Assembly (NCBI RefSeq): GCF_028867935.1
Contig: NZ_JAPQNS010000016.1
Span: 101,935-165,934, forward strand
Reading direction: 5' to 3'
DNA: 64,000 nt
Source: Flavobacterium sp. SUN052
GTDB lineage: Bacteria; Bacteroidota; Bacteroidia; Flavobacteriales; Flavobacteriaceae
Every line of letters starts with the position of its first letter. Positions within the stretch are counted from its first letter, which is position 1. The notes beneath the pieces were generated by a model. It had not been told where the DNA came from. It saw only the letters and a program-made list of their open reading frames with translations, and searched no databases. Positions 51,215 through 59,675 of the stretch are shown here, piece after piece. The position numbers were made by a program, and so were the translations under genes.

Positions 51215-53623
51215 TTAATAAATGCTGGGAAATCTATTTGGTTCCGCTTCGTGCATGATTTCGTAGATCACATCGACTACGTCTTCTGGGCTCGGTTTGG
51301 AGTAATAATCACCATCGGAGCCGTAGGGTGGTCGGTGTGCTTTAGCGGTCAATGTACGTGGTGCTGAATCTAAGTAGCGATAGGCTTGTTGGCCTTCCAC
51401 TACCTGCTGCATCATATAGGCTGTTGCCCCACCCGGAAAATCTTCGTCGGCAAACAAGACCCGATTCGTTTTTTTGATTGACTCTACAATCTGATGATGC
51501 ACATCGAACGGCAGCAATGACTGAACATCAATTACCTCAAGACCGATACCAATGTCAGCTAATTGATGGGCTGCATCCAGTATAATGCGGCACATGGAGC
51601 CGTAGGTAACAACCGTCACATCAGTACCCTCGCGGAGTGTTTCGGGAACCCCCAGGGGCACGCACATCGTAGCCAAATTCTGAGGAAGTCGTTCTTTTAA
51701 GCGGTACCCATTCAGGCACTCAACCACCAGTGCGGGATCGTCTCCTTTAATGAGAGTATTGTAAAAGCCTGCCGCCTGAGTCATATTTCGTGGCACCAGC
51801 ACATGTAATCCGCGCAAACTATTGATCATAGCCCCCATCGGAGAGCCTGAGTGCCATATACCTTCGAGTCGGTGGCCCCGCGTTCTGACAATCAAGGGTG
51901 CCTTTTGACCGCCTTTTGTGCGATAAAGCAAGGTTGCCAGATCGTCGGTGAGGGTGGCCAGCGCGTAAAAAATGTAATCGAAGTATTGGATCTCCGTGAT
52001 GGGACGCAAGCCGCGCATGGCCAATCCAATTCCCTGGCCAATAATGCTTGTCTCTCGAATACCCGTATCAGTGATTCTAAGGTCGCTGTATTTTTCCTGC
52101 AAACCAGCAAATCCCTGGTTGACATCGCCAATATGGCCAACGTCTTCGCCCATGGCCACCACACGCGCGTCCCGTCCGAACAGATTATCGAAGTAATGCT
52201 GCATCAATAAATAGCCATCCACAAAAGGACTGTCTTCGGCGTAGTCTGGCGCAACGGCTGGTACCAACAGTGGTGAGTCTGGAGATTGGCTGTATAAATG
52301 CGAATTATACCGGTCTTCGTTTTCAACCTGAGTCCGGTCCAGCCAATTTAACAAGGTCGTACGAGCAGGAGTGTTTTCGCCCCGAAGAACCCGCAACGCT
52401 TTTTTTACAGCAGCTGTTGAATCGCGCCGGAGCAGTGGAGTGGCTCGACGCAATTCCTCCCGGATAGCCATCAGGACTGGGGCCTTGGCATGATTACGGG
52501 CTGCCTGTTGTAACAGTTCAACCGCTTCGTCATGGTCACCCTGCATCGACTGTTGATAGGCACTCCAGGCGTCAGCGCGCGCGTTTTTTGCTACCTGAAG
52601 AGCTTCCCGCTCGATCTGCTCCAGTTCATCTTCTGTTGCGTAACCATTACTCAGAATCCACAACCGAAAATGTCTATTGCAATCGTGATCAGCTTCCCAC
52701 TCTAAACGCTCTTTGCTTTTGTAGCGCTCGTGCGATCCTGATGAAGAGTGCCCCTGAGGCTGGGTGAGTTCCTGTACGTGAACCAGTACAGGAACATGTT
52801 CTTCGCGGCAAATGCGGGCAGCATGTTGGTATGTTTCAATGAGAGCAACGTAGTCCCACCCTTTGACAGTGAAGATTTCGAATCCTTTATCGTCACCATC
52901 ACGCTGGAAGCCAGCGAGCGCTTTCGAGATACTGGCTTTGGTTGTCTGGTATTCAACTGGCACGGAAATTCCGTAGCCGTCGTCCCAAACTGACATCAAT
53001 AAGGGTACCTGCAAAACGCCTGCCGCATTCATACTTTCCCAAAACATTCCCTGAGAAGTAGATGCATCACCAATGGTCGCAAAGGTTACTTCATTTCCCC
53101 GTCTGGAGAAATTACTCATCTGATGCAAATTGGTATTTTGGCGGTACAGCTTCGACGCGTATGCCAAGCCTAACGAGCGTGGAACCTGCCCAGCTGTAGG
53201 AGCAATATCGCACACAGAATTATAAAAATCAGTTTGAGTGCGCCACAAGCCCTGCTCATCGAGCCAGCGCGTAGCAAAGTGCCCGTTCATTGACCGACCC
53301 GCTGTATTTGGATCATGCTCAATGTCGGTATGGGCATATAATTGTGCGAAAAACTCCTGCCAGCGCAGTTCTCCCAGCGCGGCCACGAATGTTTGGTCGC
53401 GGTAGTACCCCGACCGAAAATCGCCCCGTTCAAAGGCACGGGCAGCAGCAATCTGGGCGATTTCTTTACCATCGCCGAAAATGCCGAATTTGGCCCGTCC
53501 TCCCATCACATCGCGCCGACCCAACAAACTCACCTGTCGGCTCTCGCAGGCAAGGCGGTAGTCGGATAGGATTTTTTCGCGAGTCAGCATATCCGCCGAG
53601 CGAACTTGTTCGTTTGCAATCAC
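51215..53623 (-). CDS. Fused alpha/beta E1 component of a 2-oxoacid dehydrogenase
   Basis: 802 residues. The alpha-like first half binds thiamine diphosphate through GDASTSQGMFWESMNAAG and VWDDGYGISVPVEY. The beta-like second half starts near residue 475 (RVVAMGEDVGHIGDVNQGF, ITDTGIRETSIIGQGIGLA) and ends with the transketolase C-terminal domain (VIDVQSLLPFD, FPGGATAYMM). Bacteroidota commonly carry this single-chain form, which decarboxylates branched-chain 2-oxoacids or pyruvate for an E2/E3 complex. The exact 2-oxoacid is not certain. No E2 or E3 gene is in the window. Starts MIANEQVRSAD; a start at Met12 is also possible. Confidence 0.9.
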   Translation of the reverse strand: MIANEQVRSADMLTREKILSDYRLACESRQVSLLGRRDVMGGRAKFGIFGDGKEIAQIAAARAFERGDFRSGYYRDQTFVAALGELRWQEFFAQLYAHTDIEHDPNTAGRSMNGHFATRWLDEQGLWRTQTDFYNSVCDIAPTAGQVPRSLGLAYASKLYRQNTNLHQMSNFSRRGNEVTFATIGDASTSQGMFWESMNAAGVLQVPLLMSVWDDGYGISVPVEYQTTKASISKALAGFQRDGDDKGFEIFTVKGWDYVALIETYQHAARICREEHVPVLVHVQELTQPQGHSSSGSHERYKSKERLEWEADHDCNRHFRLWILSNGYATEDELEQIEREALQVAKNARADAWSAYQQSMQGDHDEAVELLQQAARNHAKAPVLMAIREELRRATPLLRRDSTAAVKKALRVLRGENTPARTTLLNWLDRTQVENEDRYNSHLYSQSPDSPLLVPAVAPDYAEDSPFVDGYLLMQHYFDNLFGRDARVVAMGEDVGHIGDVNQGFAGLQEKYSDLRITDTGIRETSIIGQGIGLAMRGLRPITEIQYFDYIFYALATLTDDLATLLYRTKGGQKAPLIVRTRGHRLEGIWHSGSPMGAMINSLRGLHVLVPRNMTQAAGFYNTLIKGDDPALVVECLNGYRLKERLPQNLATMCVPLGVPETLREGTDVTVVTYGSMCRIILDAAHQLADIGIGLEVIDVQSLLPFDVHHQIVESIKKTNRVLFADEDFPGGATAYMMQQVVEGQQAYRYLDSAPRTLTAKAHRPPYGSDGDYYSKPSPEDVVDVIYEIMHEAEPNRFPSIY

Positions 53624-53776
53624 AGGACGTTTATAGATTTAAACTAATTGATACTTGAGTTGATGAAGACTAAACGATGTTGCGTTTAGTGGAAGTAAAA
53701 ATAATATAAAACGAATCAGCTTTCAAAAAAACGATTTTTTACGTTTCTTTGTTAGGCCATCGTCAAGTCAAGAATA

Positions 53777-53797
53777 TTTGGCAAGACTTTTGCCAAA
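53777..53797. promoter_or_regulatory. Dyad upstream of the DUF1573 gene
   Basis: Perfect inverted repeat, arms TTTGGCAA and TTGCCAAA, 5-base centre. It is 57 bases before the start codon at 53854 and lies in the only promoter-sized gap there. Possible operator; no regulator is assigned. Confidence 0.4.
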
Positions 53798-53853
53798 GTT
53801 CTGTTTTATAGTGTGCAACAACCAAATTTCTAAAACATAATTACACAAGTCCG

Positions 53854-54300
53854 ATGAAAAAGTTTTTTTCACTTTTCGTAGCCATGTTTGTACTCGTGGC
53901 AGTTGGCTATGCTCAAAAGGGAGTTATCAAGTTTGAGAAGGAGACACATGACTTTGGCAAAATCGAGCAAGGTAAGCCAGCTACGTATGTGTTCAAGTTT
54001 AAGAACACTGGTAAAGAGCCAATTTTTATCTCTGATGCCGCTGCTTCATGTGGCTGTACAAAGCCATCCTGGACTAAGGAGGCTGTAATGCCAGGTCAGT
54101 CAGGTTCAGTATCGGCTACTTACAATGCTGCTGCTGGCGGTGGTTTTAACAAGTCGGTAACAGTAACCAGCAACGCTGAAACGCCAACAGTTGTACTTTA
54201 TCTGAAAGGTGAAGTAGTTAGCAAAGAAGCGCTGGAAACGGCTGGTGCTGCTGCTCCTAAAGCTGCTCCTGCTGCCGATAAGAAAAAAGGAACGAAATAA
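53854..54300 (+). CDS. DUF1573 protein, exported
   Basis: 148 residues. Signal peptide MKKFFSLFVAMFVLVAVGYAQ. The DUF1573 core is KFEKETHDFGKIEQGKPATY with FKNTGKEPIFISDAAASCGC, TPxW (TKPSW) and PGQSGSVSATYN, an Ig-like beta sandwich of about 100 residues. The tail is Ala/Lys-rich (AAPKAAPAADKKK). Function of the family is unknown; Bacteroidota have many copies, some abundant in the periplasm or outer membrane. A strong terminator follows, so it is monocistronic. Confidence 0.88.
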   Translation: MKKFFSLFVAMFVLVAVGYAQKGVIKFEKETHDFGKIEQGKPATYVFKFKNTGKEPIFISDAAASCGCTKPSWTKEAVMPGQSGSVSATYNAAAGGGFNKSVTVTSNAETPTVVLYLKGEVVSKEALETAGAAAPKAAPAADKKKGTK

Positions 54301-54386
54301 TCATGAGGTGCCTCTTTCGCAGGAAGATGGCAGCTCAAATCATATTAACGGTAACACGCTAAGGGTTAATTGATCGCGTAGTGCCG

Positions 54387-54421
54387 AAAGGCATCAGGTA
54401 CTTTACCGGATGCCTTTTTTT
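54387..54421 (+). terminator. Intrinsic terminator of the DUF1573 gene
   Basis: Stem AAAGGCATC-A-GGTA with TACC-G-GATGCC and a four-base loop, followed by seven T. It lies about 90 bases after the stop. Confidence 0.9.
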
Positions 54422-54463
54422 ATGTCCGTTTCCCCCGAAAAGCGACCGTTCCTGTAGCCGCAG

Positions 54464-54493
54464 TTGAGAAGGTAGTTTCTGCATGTACATTTG
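54464..54493 (+). promoter_or_regulatory. Promoter of the prohibitin-like gene
   Basis: TTG at 54464-54466 and TACATTTG at 54486-54493 are 19 bases apart: both boxes and spacing fit the Bacteroidota sigma consensus. Transcription would start near 54499, 34 bases before the ATG at 54533. Confidence 0.65.
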
Positions 54494-54532
54494 TTATGTT
54501 ACTGAGCACTAATGCTCAATAACTTATAAACA

Positions 54533-55438
54533 ATGTTCTTTCTTGTTTTAGGTATTTTCGCGCTAATTGCTGGATTTGCCATCAATACGCCTGCGTTGAC
54601 GTTTTCCCGTTATGCCCGGCCCGTTAAACTGGTGGGTGTTGTGCTGATTGTTTTGGGTTTGCTTTCGTCCAGCGTTCGCCAGATCGATGCCGGGTCTGTT
54701 GGCGTTCAGAATCTGTTCGGGCAAGTGCAGGACCATGTCCTTGAAAGCGGTCTTAATTTTGTAAATCCGTTAGTTAACGTAACTGAATACGACGTCAAAA
54801 CCCGGAATTACACGATGTCGGCAATTGCCGATGAAGGTAATAAAGACGGTGATGATGCAATCCGGGTCCTTACCGCAGACGGTCTACAGGTTGTTATTGA
54901 CTTGACCGTCCTGTATAGAGTTATGCCTTCCGAAGCACCCAGAATTCACAGCGCCATTGGCCCTGACTATGTTGATAAAATCGTACGGCCTATTACTCGT
55001 ACACGTATCCGCGACAATGCGGTGTATTACGATGCTATCGCGCTGTATTCGACAAAGCGGGATGAGTTTCAGACGCGTATTTATAAAGCAATTGAGAACG
55101 ATTTCAAAAGCCGTGGTTTGATGCTTGAGCAGCTATTGGTAAGAAACATTGTACTACCCGCTTCGGTCCAAAAAACCATCGAGTCGAAAATTAACGCAGA
55201 GCAAGAGTCCCAGAAAATGCAATTTGTGTTGGCAAAAGAGCGGCAGGAGGCAGACCGTAAGCGTGTTGAAGCACAAGGTATTGCTGACTACCAAAAAATT
55301 CTGTCGACAGGGCTCTCCGATAAGCAGCTCCAGTATGAGCAAATCAAAGCACAACGTGAACTGGCCGGATCGCCCAATGCCAAAATTATTATTATGAATG
55401 GGCGAGGTAATATGCCGCTGCTATTAACGGATAAATAA
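54533..55438 (+). CDS. Prohibitin-family SPFH (band 7) membrane protein
   Basis: 301 residues. Two hydrophobic stretches at the N-terminus (about 1-20 and 32-48) are followed by the SPFH domain (VGVQNLFGQVQDHVLESGLN, VQITVLYRVMP-type VIDLTVLYRVMPSE, RNIVLPASVQKTIESKI). A coiled coil rich in Glu/Lys/Gln follows (about 215-265, QKMQFVLAKERQEADRKRVE). It forms membrane-bound rings that modulate membrane proteases or microdomains. No protease gene such as ftsH lies beside it here. Own promoter; the downstream repeat overlaps its stop codon. Confidence 0.92.
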   Translation: MFFLVLGIFALIAGFAINTPALTFSRYARPVKLVGVVLIVLGLLSSSVRQIDAGSVGVQNLFGQVQDHVLESGLNFVNPLVNVTEYDVKTRNYTMSAIADEGNKDGDDAIRVLTADGLQVVIDLTVLYRVMPSEAPRIHSAIGPDYVDKIVRPITRTRIRDNAVYYDAIALYSTKRDEFQTRIYKAIENDFKSRGLMLEQLLVRNIVLPASVQKTIESKINAEQESQKMQFVLAKERQEADRKRVEAQGIADYQKILSTGLSDKQLQYEQIKAQRELAGSPNAKIIIMNGRGNMPLLLTDK

Positions 55439-55508
55439 GATGTTGGATACTTGACGCTGGATATTGGACACTACATCTTAATCCAACGTCCAGTATCCAA
55501 CATCTTAT
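55435..55508. repeat. Interspersed inverted repeat overlapping two stop codons
   Basis: Perfect 17-bp arms at 55435-55451 and 55492-55508, extended by further partial matches. The repeat contains the stop of the prohibitin-like gene on the plus strand and the stop of the esterase on the minus strand. It may be a bidirectional terminator. Confidence 0.7.
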
Positions 55509-56434
55509 TTCAACGCTCCAACGGTTTTTAACCACTCTTTACAGGCTTCGGGCCAACTGGCTACAGATCCTTTGTTCGACGCTTTCATCGCGAATCCATG
55601 CCCACCTGCTGGGTAAAGGTGCATTTCGGCGGGGACAGTATTCTTTAAACACGCCAGATAGTAGTTAATGCTATTTTCGACGGGAACACCTTTGTCGTCC
55701 ATGGCATGCACCAGAAAAGTGGGGGGTGTTTGTTTCGATACCTGTAACTCATTCGAGTAGTAAGCAAGTTTCTCTGGGTCAGCCTTAAGCTGGCCCAGTA
55801 ATTTGTCCCGCGATCCGGTGTGTGCTTTATCGCCAAAAGTGATAACTGGATACATAAGAATCGCGAAATTGGGCTGTGCTGATACTGATTGTAAGCCCTT
55901 AGACTGGGCTACCACATCAGGTTCTGGCTGTTGCCAATGCGTAGAGAGCGTTGCCGCTAAGTGGCCCCCTGCTGAGAAACCCATCACACCGATTCGGTTC
56001 GGATCAATACCATTTTTTGCTGCATCACGCCGTATAAGTCGTAATCCCTGCATCGCGTCCATTAATGGCACTTCGTGCTGATTAGTCATGATTTTCGGGT
56101 CGGGTAACCTGTACTTGAGTACAAAAGCAGCTATTCCCTGATCAGCAAACCATTTGGCAATGTCAGTTCCTTCGTGGCTCGATGCGAGAATCGAATAACC
56201 TCCGCCGGGGCAAATCATAATGGCCGCGCCTGTGGCTTTTCCCTTTTCAGGAAGATAAGTCAATAGGGTAGGGACAGTTACATTGCTGATGCGGGTGACG
56301 TCGGTTGTTTCTACTTTTTCAACCATTGTCACACCAGGAAGTGTATTTGGGATCGCATTATCTGGCCAAATTGCCGTTGCCTGTTGCGCCATGGCAGGAA
56401 GATATAGAAGACTTAAAAGGACTAGAAGTTTCAT
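55505..56434 (-). CDS. Secreted alpha/beta-hydrolase esterase (acetylxylan esterase-like)
   Basis: 309 residues with a short signal peptide (MKLLVLLSLLYLPAMAQ). The hydrolase core has the oxyanion motif ICPGGGYSILASSHEG (HGGG-like), nucleophile elbow GVMGFSAGGHLAA, and the Asp-His pair in HAMDDKGVPVENS and YPAGGHGFAM. This is the BD-FAE/lipase class found in glycan-degradation loci, where it removes acetyl or feruloyl groups. Monocistronic, with its own hairpin before the next upstream gene. The substrate is inferred. Confidence 0.87.
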   Translation of the reverse strand: MKLLVLLSLLYLPAMAQQATAIWPDNAIPNTLPGVTMVEKVETTDVTRISNVTVPTLLTYLPEKGKATGAAIMICPGGGYSILASSHEGTDIAKWFADQGIAAFVLKYRLPDPKIMTNQHEVPLMDAMQGLRLIRRDAAKNGIDPNRIGVMGFSAGGHLAATLSTHWQQPEPDVVAQSKGLQSVSAQPNFAILMYPVITFGDKAHTGSRDKLLGQLKADPEKLAYYSNELQVSKQTPPTFLVHAMDDKGVPVENSINYYLACLKNTVPAEMHLYPAGGHGFAMKASNKGSVASWPEACKEWLKTVGALK

Positions 56435-56496
56435 GGAGTTTTGTAATGCAGATTAGAATCGGACTGCCATCCTGTTTGCACTACAGCAACAAAGCA

Positions 56497-56524
56497 AAAC
56501 GCCCGGCTAACTTACCGGGCGTTT
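56497..56524 (-). terminator. Intrinsic terminator after the serine hydrolase
   Basis: 10-bp stem AAACGCCCGG with CCGGGCGTTT, 8-base loop, followed on the minus strand by TTTTGCTTTG. Four bases past the stop at 56528. Confidence 0.85.
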
Positions 56525-56527
56525 CTG

Positions 56528-57853
56528 TTATATCTCTACTTCACCGTCTGTATCGGTGTTGGCAGGTTTACTGCCACTGTGTAATACATCAACCAATTCT
56601 TTGACTCTATAAACGGTTGAATTTAGGCGATTACCTAAAATGATGATGACGTACTCATCTTTTGGGCTAAACCAAAACATAGTATTGTACCCTTTCCACC
56701 AGCCTGTGTGGTAAATATATTCAGGCTGATTTAAGTCATTGAGCATCATTCGAAAGCCGTAGCCGTAATTTTTAAGCCCTTTTCGCTCGAAGCTACGTGG
56801 AAGAAAAGCTTCAGCTAATGTTTGGCGTTTGAGCAGACAATCACCATTTAAGGCTCTGTACCATCTAAACAAATCGCCAACGGTTGAATAAATACCTTTG
56901 TCACCAACTACATCATCGTAATAATCTTTAGGGATTCTACGATTCCACTGGTAACCCGCTGTGCGGAACTGATTGATAGAATCACTTTTGGTGGTTGCCA
57001 CAAACGTTTCATTCATTCCAATGGGGGCGAATATATTTTTGCGTATAAACGCTTCAAAGGATTGTCCAGTGGATTTCTCAATTATTGACGCTAACACCAT
57101 ATAGTTGGTATTAGAGTAGCTAAATGTCCGACCTGGGATATTATACTTTTTAGGGGTTGGCTTCACCGTAGCAAACCAGTGCATGATCGTCTGGTTATTG
57201 GGATACGGTTTCTCCTTCTTGTAAAAATTCACCTTCATGCTGTCATCAAAGGCATAAGCATAGTTGGGAAGGCCGCTACGATGACAAAGCATATCACGAA
57301 TAGTAATTCCGTGATAGGGGAAATCGGGATAAAACTGTTGGATTGAATCTTCTAAATGAAGTTTGCCTGCTTCAATTAATTTTAAAATGCCAACTGCCGT
57401 AAACGTTTTGGAGAGGGAAGCTAACTGAAACTTAGAGTTCTCGACTAGCGAATCGCGACACCCTTTTTCAAAATGGCCGAAACCGCTGCATTTTTTATAT
57501 AAAACAATACCTTTTTGAGCTACCAGTACATTTCCGTTCAACCCCGACCGGATTTTCTGATTAATGATTTCCTCAATAAGTTTAGTCTTTTCGTCCGCGT
57601 TAATCGACTTGCGGACAGAGGCTAACTCTTCCGGCGAAAATTGCTGGTCATCAGCGCAGTTGCGTAATTCCCGTGCCGACTGTTTTAGGTTTTGTTGTGG
57701 GTTTTGCCCGCAGGATAGCAGTACGCCAAAAACACCTACAATGATAACCCAGATACCTACTTGACGAGCTGCTATAAGACGGCTCGATAATTCGTTCTTT
57801 ACCACAATCACCCCGGCTTTATTATTGTTGAGTCGATAACAAAATACGTGCAA
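56528..57853 (-). CDS. Beta-lactamase-family serine hydrolase, lipoprotein-like
   Basis: 441 residues. A hydrophobic stretch with a lipobox-like GVLLSC occurs about residue 47; the first 25 residues look unlike a signal and a GTG start nearer the hydrophobic part is possible. The class C beta-lactamase/DD-peptidase fold shows the SxxK motif (LASLSKTFTAVG), the YxN motif (FSYSNTNYMVL), and HTGWWKGYN where KTG is expected, as in esterase-type members. It likely acts on peptidoglycan peptides or small esters in the periplasm; beta-lactam hydrolysis is not shown. Monocistronic. Confidence 0.85.
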   Translation of the reverse strand: MHVFCYRLNNNKAGVIVVKNELSSRLIAARQVGIWVIIVGVFGVLLSCGQNPQQNLKQSARELRNCADDQQFSPEELASVRKSINADEKTKLIEEIINQKIRSGLNGNVLVAQKGIVLYKKCSGFGHFEKGCRDSLVENSKFQLASLSKTFTAVGILKLIEAGKLHLEDSIQQFYPDFPYHGITIRDMLCHRSGLPNYAYAFDDSMKVNFYKKEKPYPNNQTIMHWFATVKPTPKKYNIPGRTFSYSNTNYMVLASIIEKSTGQSFEAFIRKNIFAPIGMNETFVATTKSDSINQFRTAGYQWNRRIPKDYYDDVVGDKGIYSTVGDLFRWYRALNGDCLLKRQTLAEAFLPRSFERKGLKNYGYGFRMMLNDLNQPEYIYHTGWWKGYNTMFWFSPKDEYVIIILGNRLNSTVYRVKELVDVLHSGSKPANTDTDGEVEI

Positions 57854-58005
57854 ACTCTTACGCTAAAGATTATATGTATACGCTTCAGGGGGTATTTTAT
57901 TCGGCAATACCTATCGAACGCTTACAAAAATATACATTCGGGGAGCTTTTTTCAATGTTTGGCCAAAAAACCTGGTAGTCTACAGAAATTATATAAAACA
58001 AAGTC

Positions 58006-58052
58006 TACAAAAAAACCACTGAGTCAACGAGTTAGCAACTCGCGTCAGTGGT
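58006..58052 (-). terminator. Intrinsic terminator after the glycosylphosphotransferase
   Basis: Outer stem ACCACTGA/TCAGTGGT and inner stem CGAGTT/AACTCG between 58015 and 58052. On the minus strand it is followed by TTTTTTTGT. It lies about 30 bases after the stop at 58083. Confidence 0.82.
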
Positions 58053-58082
58053 CATTCAAATCTATCTAGTAAACGAAATAAA

Positions 58083-59462
58083 TCACTGCCCCCGCCCTTG
58101 CATCATAACACGGACTGTTTGTGCAATAATCCAGACATCGAGGAAGAGGGAACGCCGTTCGGGATATAATAAGTCGAAACGCAGCCGCTTTACCATTTCG
58201 TCAACGTTGGCTGCGTAGCCGAATTTGATTTGACCGATTGAGGTAATACCTGGTTTTACCCGCAATAAATTTTTGTATTCGGGAGCTAACTCAACAATCT
58301 GGTCAATAAAATATTGCCGTTCTGGACGTGGCCCAACGACCGACATATCACCCATCAATACGTTGAAAAACTGAGGAAGCTCATCTAAGCGCGTCCGACG
58401 CATAAACCGGCCCCAGGGAGTAATGCGACTATCCTGTAGCCCTTGAGAAAGCGATGGTCCAGATAGCTCTGCATTGATATACATGCTCCTGAACTTAAAG
58501 ATAGTAAAGGGCTTGCCATCACGACCAATGCGTTCCTGAGCATAAAGAACTGGTCCTTTCGATGTTAAAAGCGTAAGTCCTGCTACAAGTGCATAAATAG
58601 GTAAGCCAAGAATTAGAACGCCCAATGAAAACGCAATATCAAATCCGCGCTTGAGCGCATTGACCTGGAAATCAGCCAGAATTTGCGGAGAGAGATTTAG
58701 TACAGGTAGAAAATCATGATACTCAACAGAAGCCCCTCTCGACAAAAAGCCTCTAAAATCTACCAGTAGCTTAACTTGATAATCTAAGGATTCTGCGTTG
58801 TCGACAAGGGTACGCAAGTAAGCATTGTCAATATAGGGCAAACAACAATAAACAGAATCAACATTGTGTGTCCGAATATAGTCGGTCAAATCTTCATACC
58901 GCCCTTTCAAAATAGCCTGGTTGTCGGTAGTTGGGTGATCAAAAAAACCAGCAAACCGAAAGCCCATTTCGGGGTGCGTTTCATAATATCGGGTAATTGA
59001 TTTCGACAATTTACCGTAACCAACTACAATGTATTTACGGTTATTGAACCCTCGTGACCGGTATTCACGTAAAACCAGTAAGCCAATAATCCGGTACAAA
59101 GCACCCGATACAAAAAACAGAATGTAGGTATAAAGCAGATGAGCGCGAGAAAAGTAATAACCTTGAACCAAAACCCAGTACAACGAGATAATAGCAATGT
59201 GAACGGCAATGATCGTCAGTTGTTTCTTCAGTAGATGATCTATCTTGAACAGTTGTCTGGGAAATGAATATGGCTTTAAGCTGATGGCTATTGCTAACCA
59301 CACAACATTAAAAATAAGCAACAATGAAGTATACGAAGGCTCGTTTAGAACCTCTGCTGAGCCAAACTGAAGAAAATACGCTCCTATGAAAGCTGCATTA
59401 AGGCAGAAAAAATCGGCCAGAATATGGAGCGGCAAGAAGATGATTGAATACCTATGTTTCAT
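58083..59462 (-). CDS. Undecaprenyl-phosphate sugar-phosphotransferase starting exopolysaccharide synthesis (WcaJ-like)
   Basis: 459 residues. Four N-terminal membrane helices, then a Rossmann-like CoA-binding middle (YIVVGYGKLSKSITRYY), a fifth membrane hairpin (about 275-300) and the bacterial sugar transferase domain. That domain has KRGFDIAFSLGVLILGLPIY, KPFTIFKFRSMY, RRTRLDELPQFFNVLMGD and SVVGPRPERQYF. It moves a sugar-1-phosphate, usually glucose, to undecaprenyl phosphate as the first step of a capsule or exopolysaccharide. Monocistronic here, upstream of wzi on the same strand with a 213-base gap in between. Confidence 0.93.
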   Translation of the reverse strand: MKHRYSIIFLPLHILADFFCLNAAFIGAYFLQFGSAEVLNEPSYTSLLLIFNVVWLAIAISLKPYSFPRQLFKIDHLLKKQLTIIAVHIAIISLYWVLVQGYYFSRAHLLYTYILFFVSGALYRIIGLLVLREYRSRGFNNRKYIVVGYGKLSKSITRYYETHPEMGFRFAGFFDHPTTDNQAILKGRYEDLTDYIRTHNVDSVYCCLPYIDNAYLRTLVDNAESLDYQVKLLVDFRGFLSRGASVEYHDFLPVLNLSPQILADFQVNALKRGFDIAFSLGVLILGLPIYALVAGLTLLTSKGPVLYAQERIGRDGKPFTIFKFRSMYINAELSGPSLSQGLQDSRITPWGRFMRRTRLDELPQFFNVLMGDMSVVGPRPERQYFIDQIVELAPEYKNLLRVKPGITSIGQIKFGYAANVDEMVKRLRFDLLYPERRSLFLDVWIIAQTVRVMMQGRGQ

Positions 59463-59675
59463 TCCACTAACGATTCATTGCCTAGTAGCAATAGACTTAA
59501 CTTACTTTAAAATCAATGCTACTCAAGACACATGCCAATTATAAGCAGGACTTAAAGATAAGATGAAATAGTTGCTTATTTCTATAGAACTTACTAAACG
59601 GCCCCTTATAGCAGCAGACAAAAATACTGGACAATTCTGCTTTGACGAAAATTTATTTATCAAATTATCAGACAC

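Noticed and set aside
57848..58069. Possible 73-residue protein between the serine hydrolase and the sugar transferase
   Set aside because: No recognisable feature, runs into the terminator at 58006-58052 and has no promoter.
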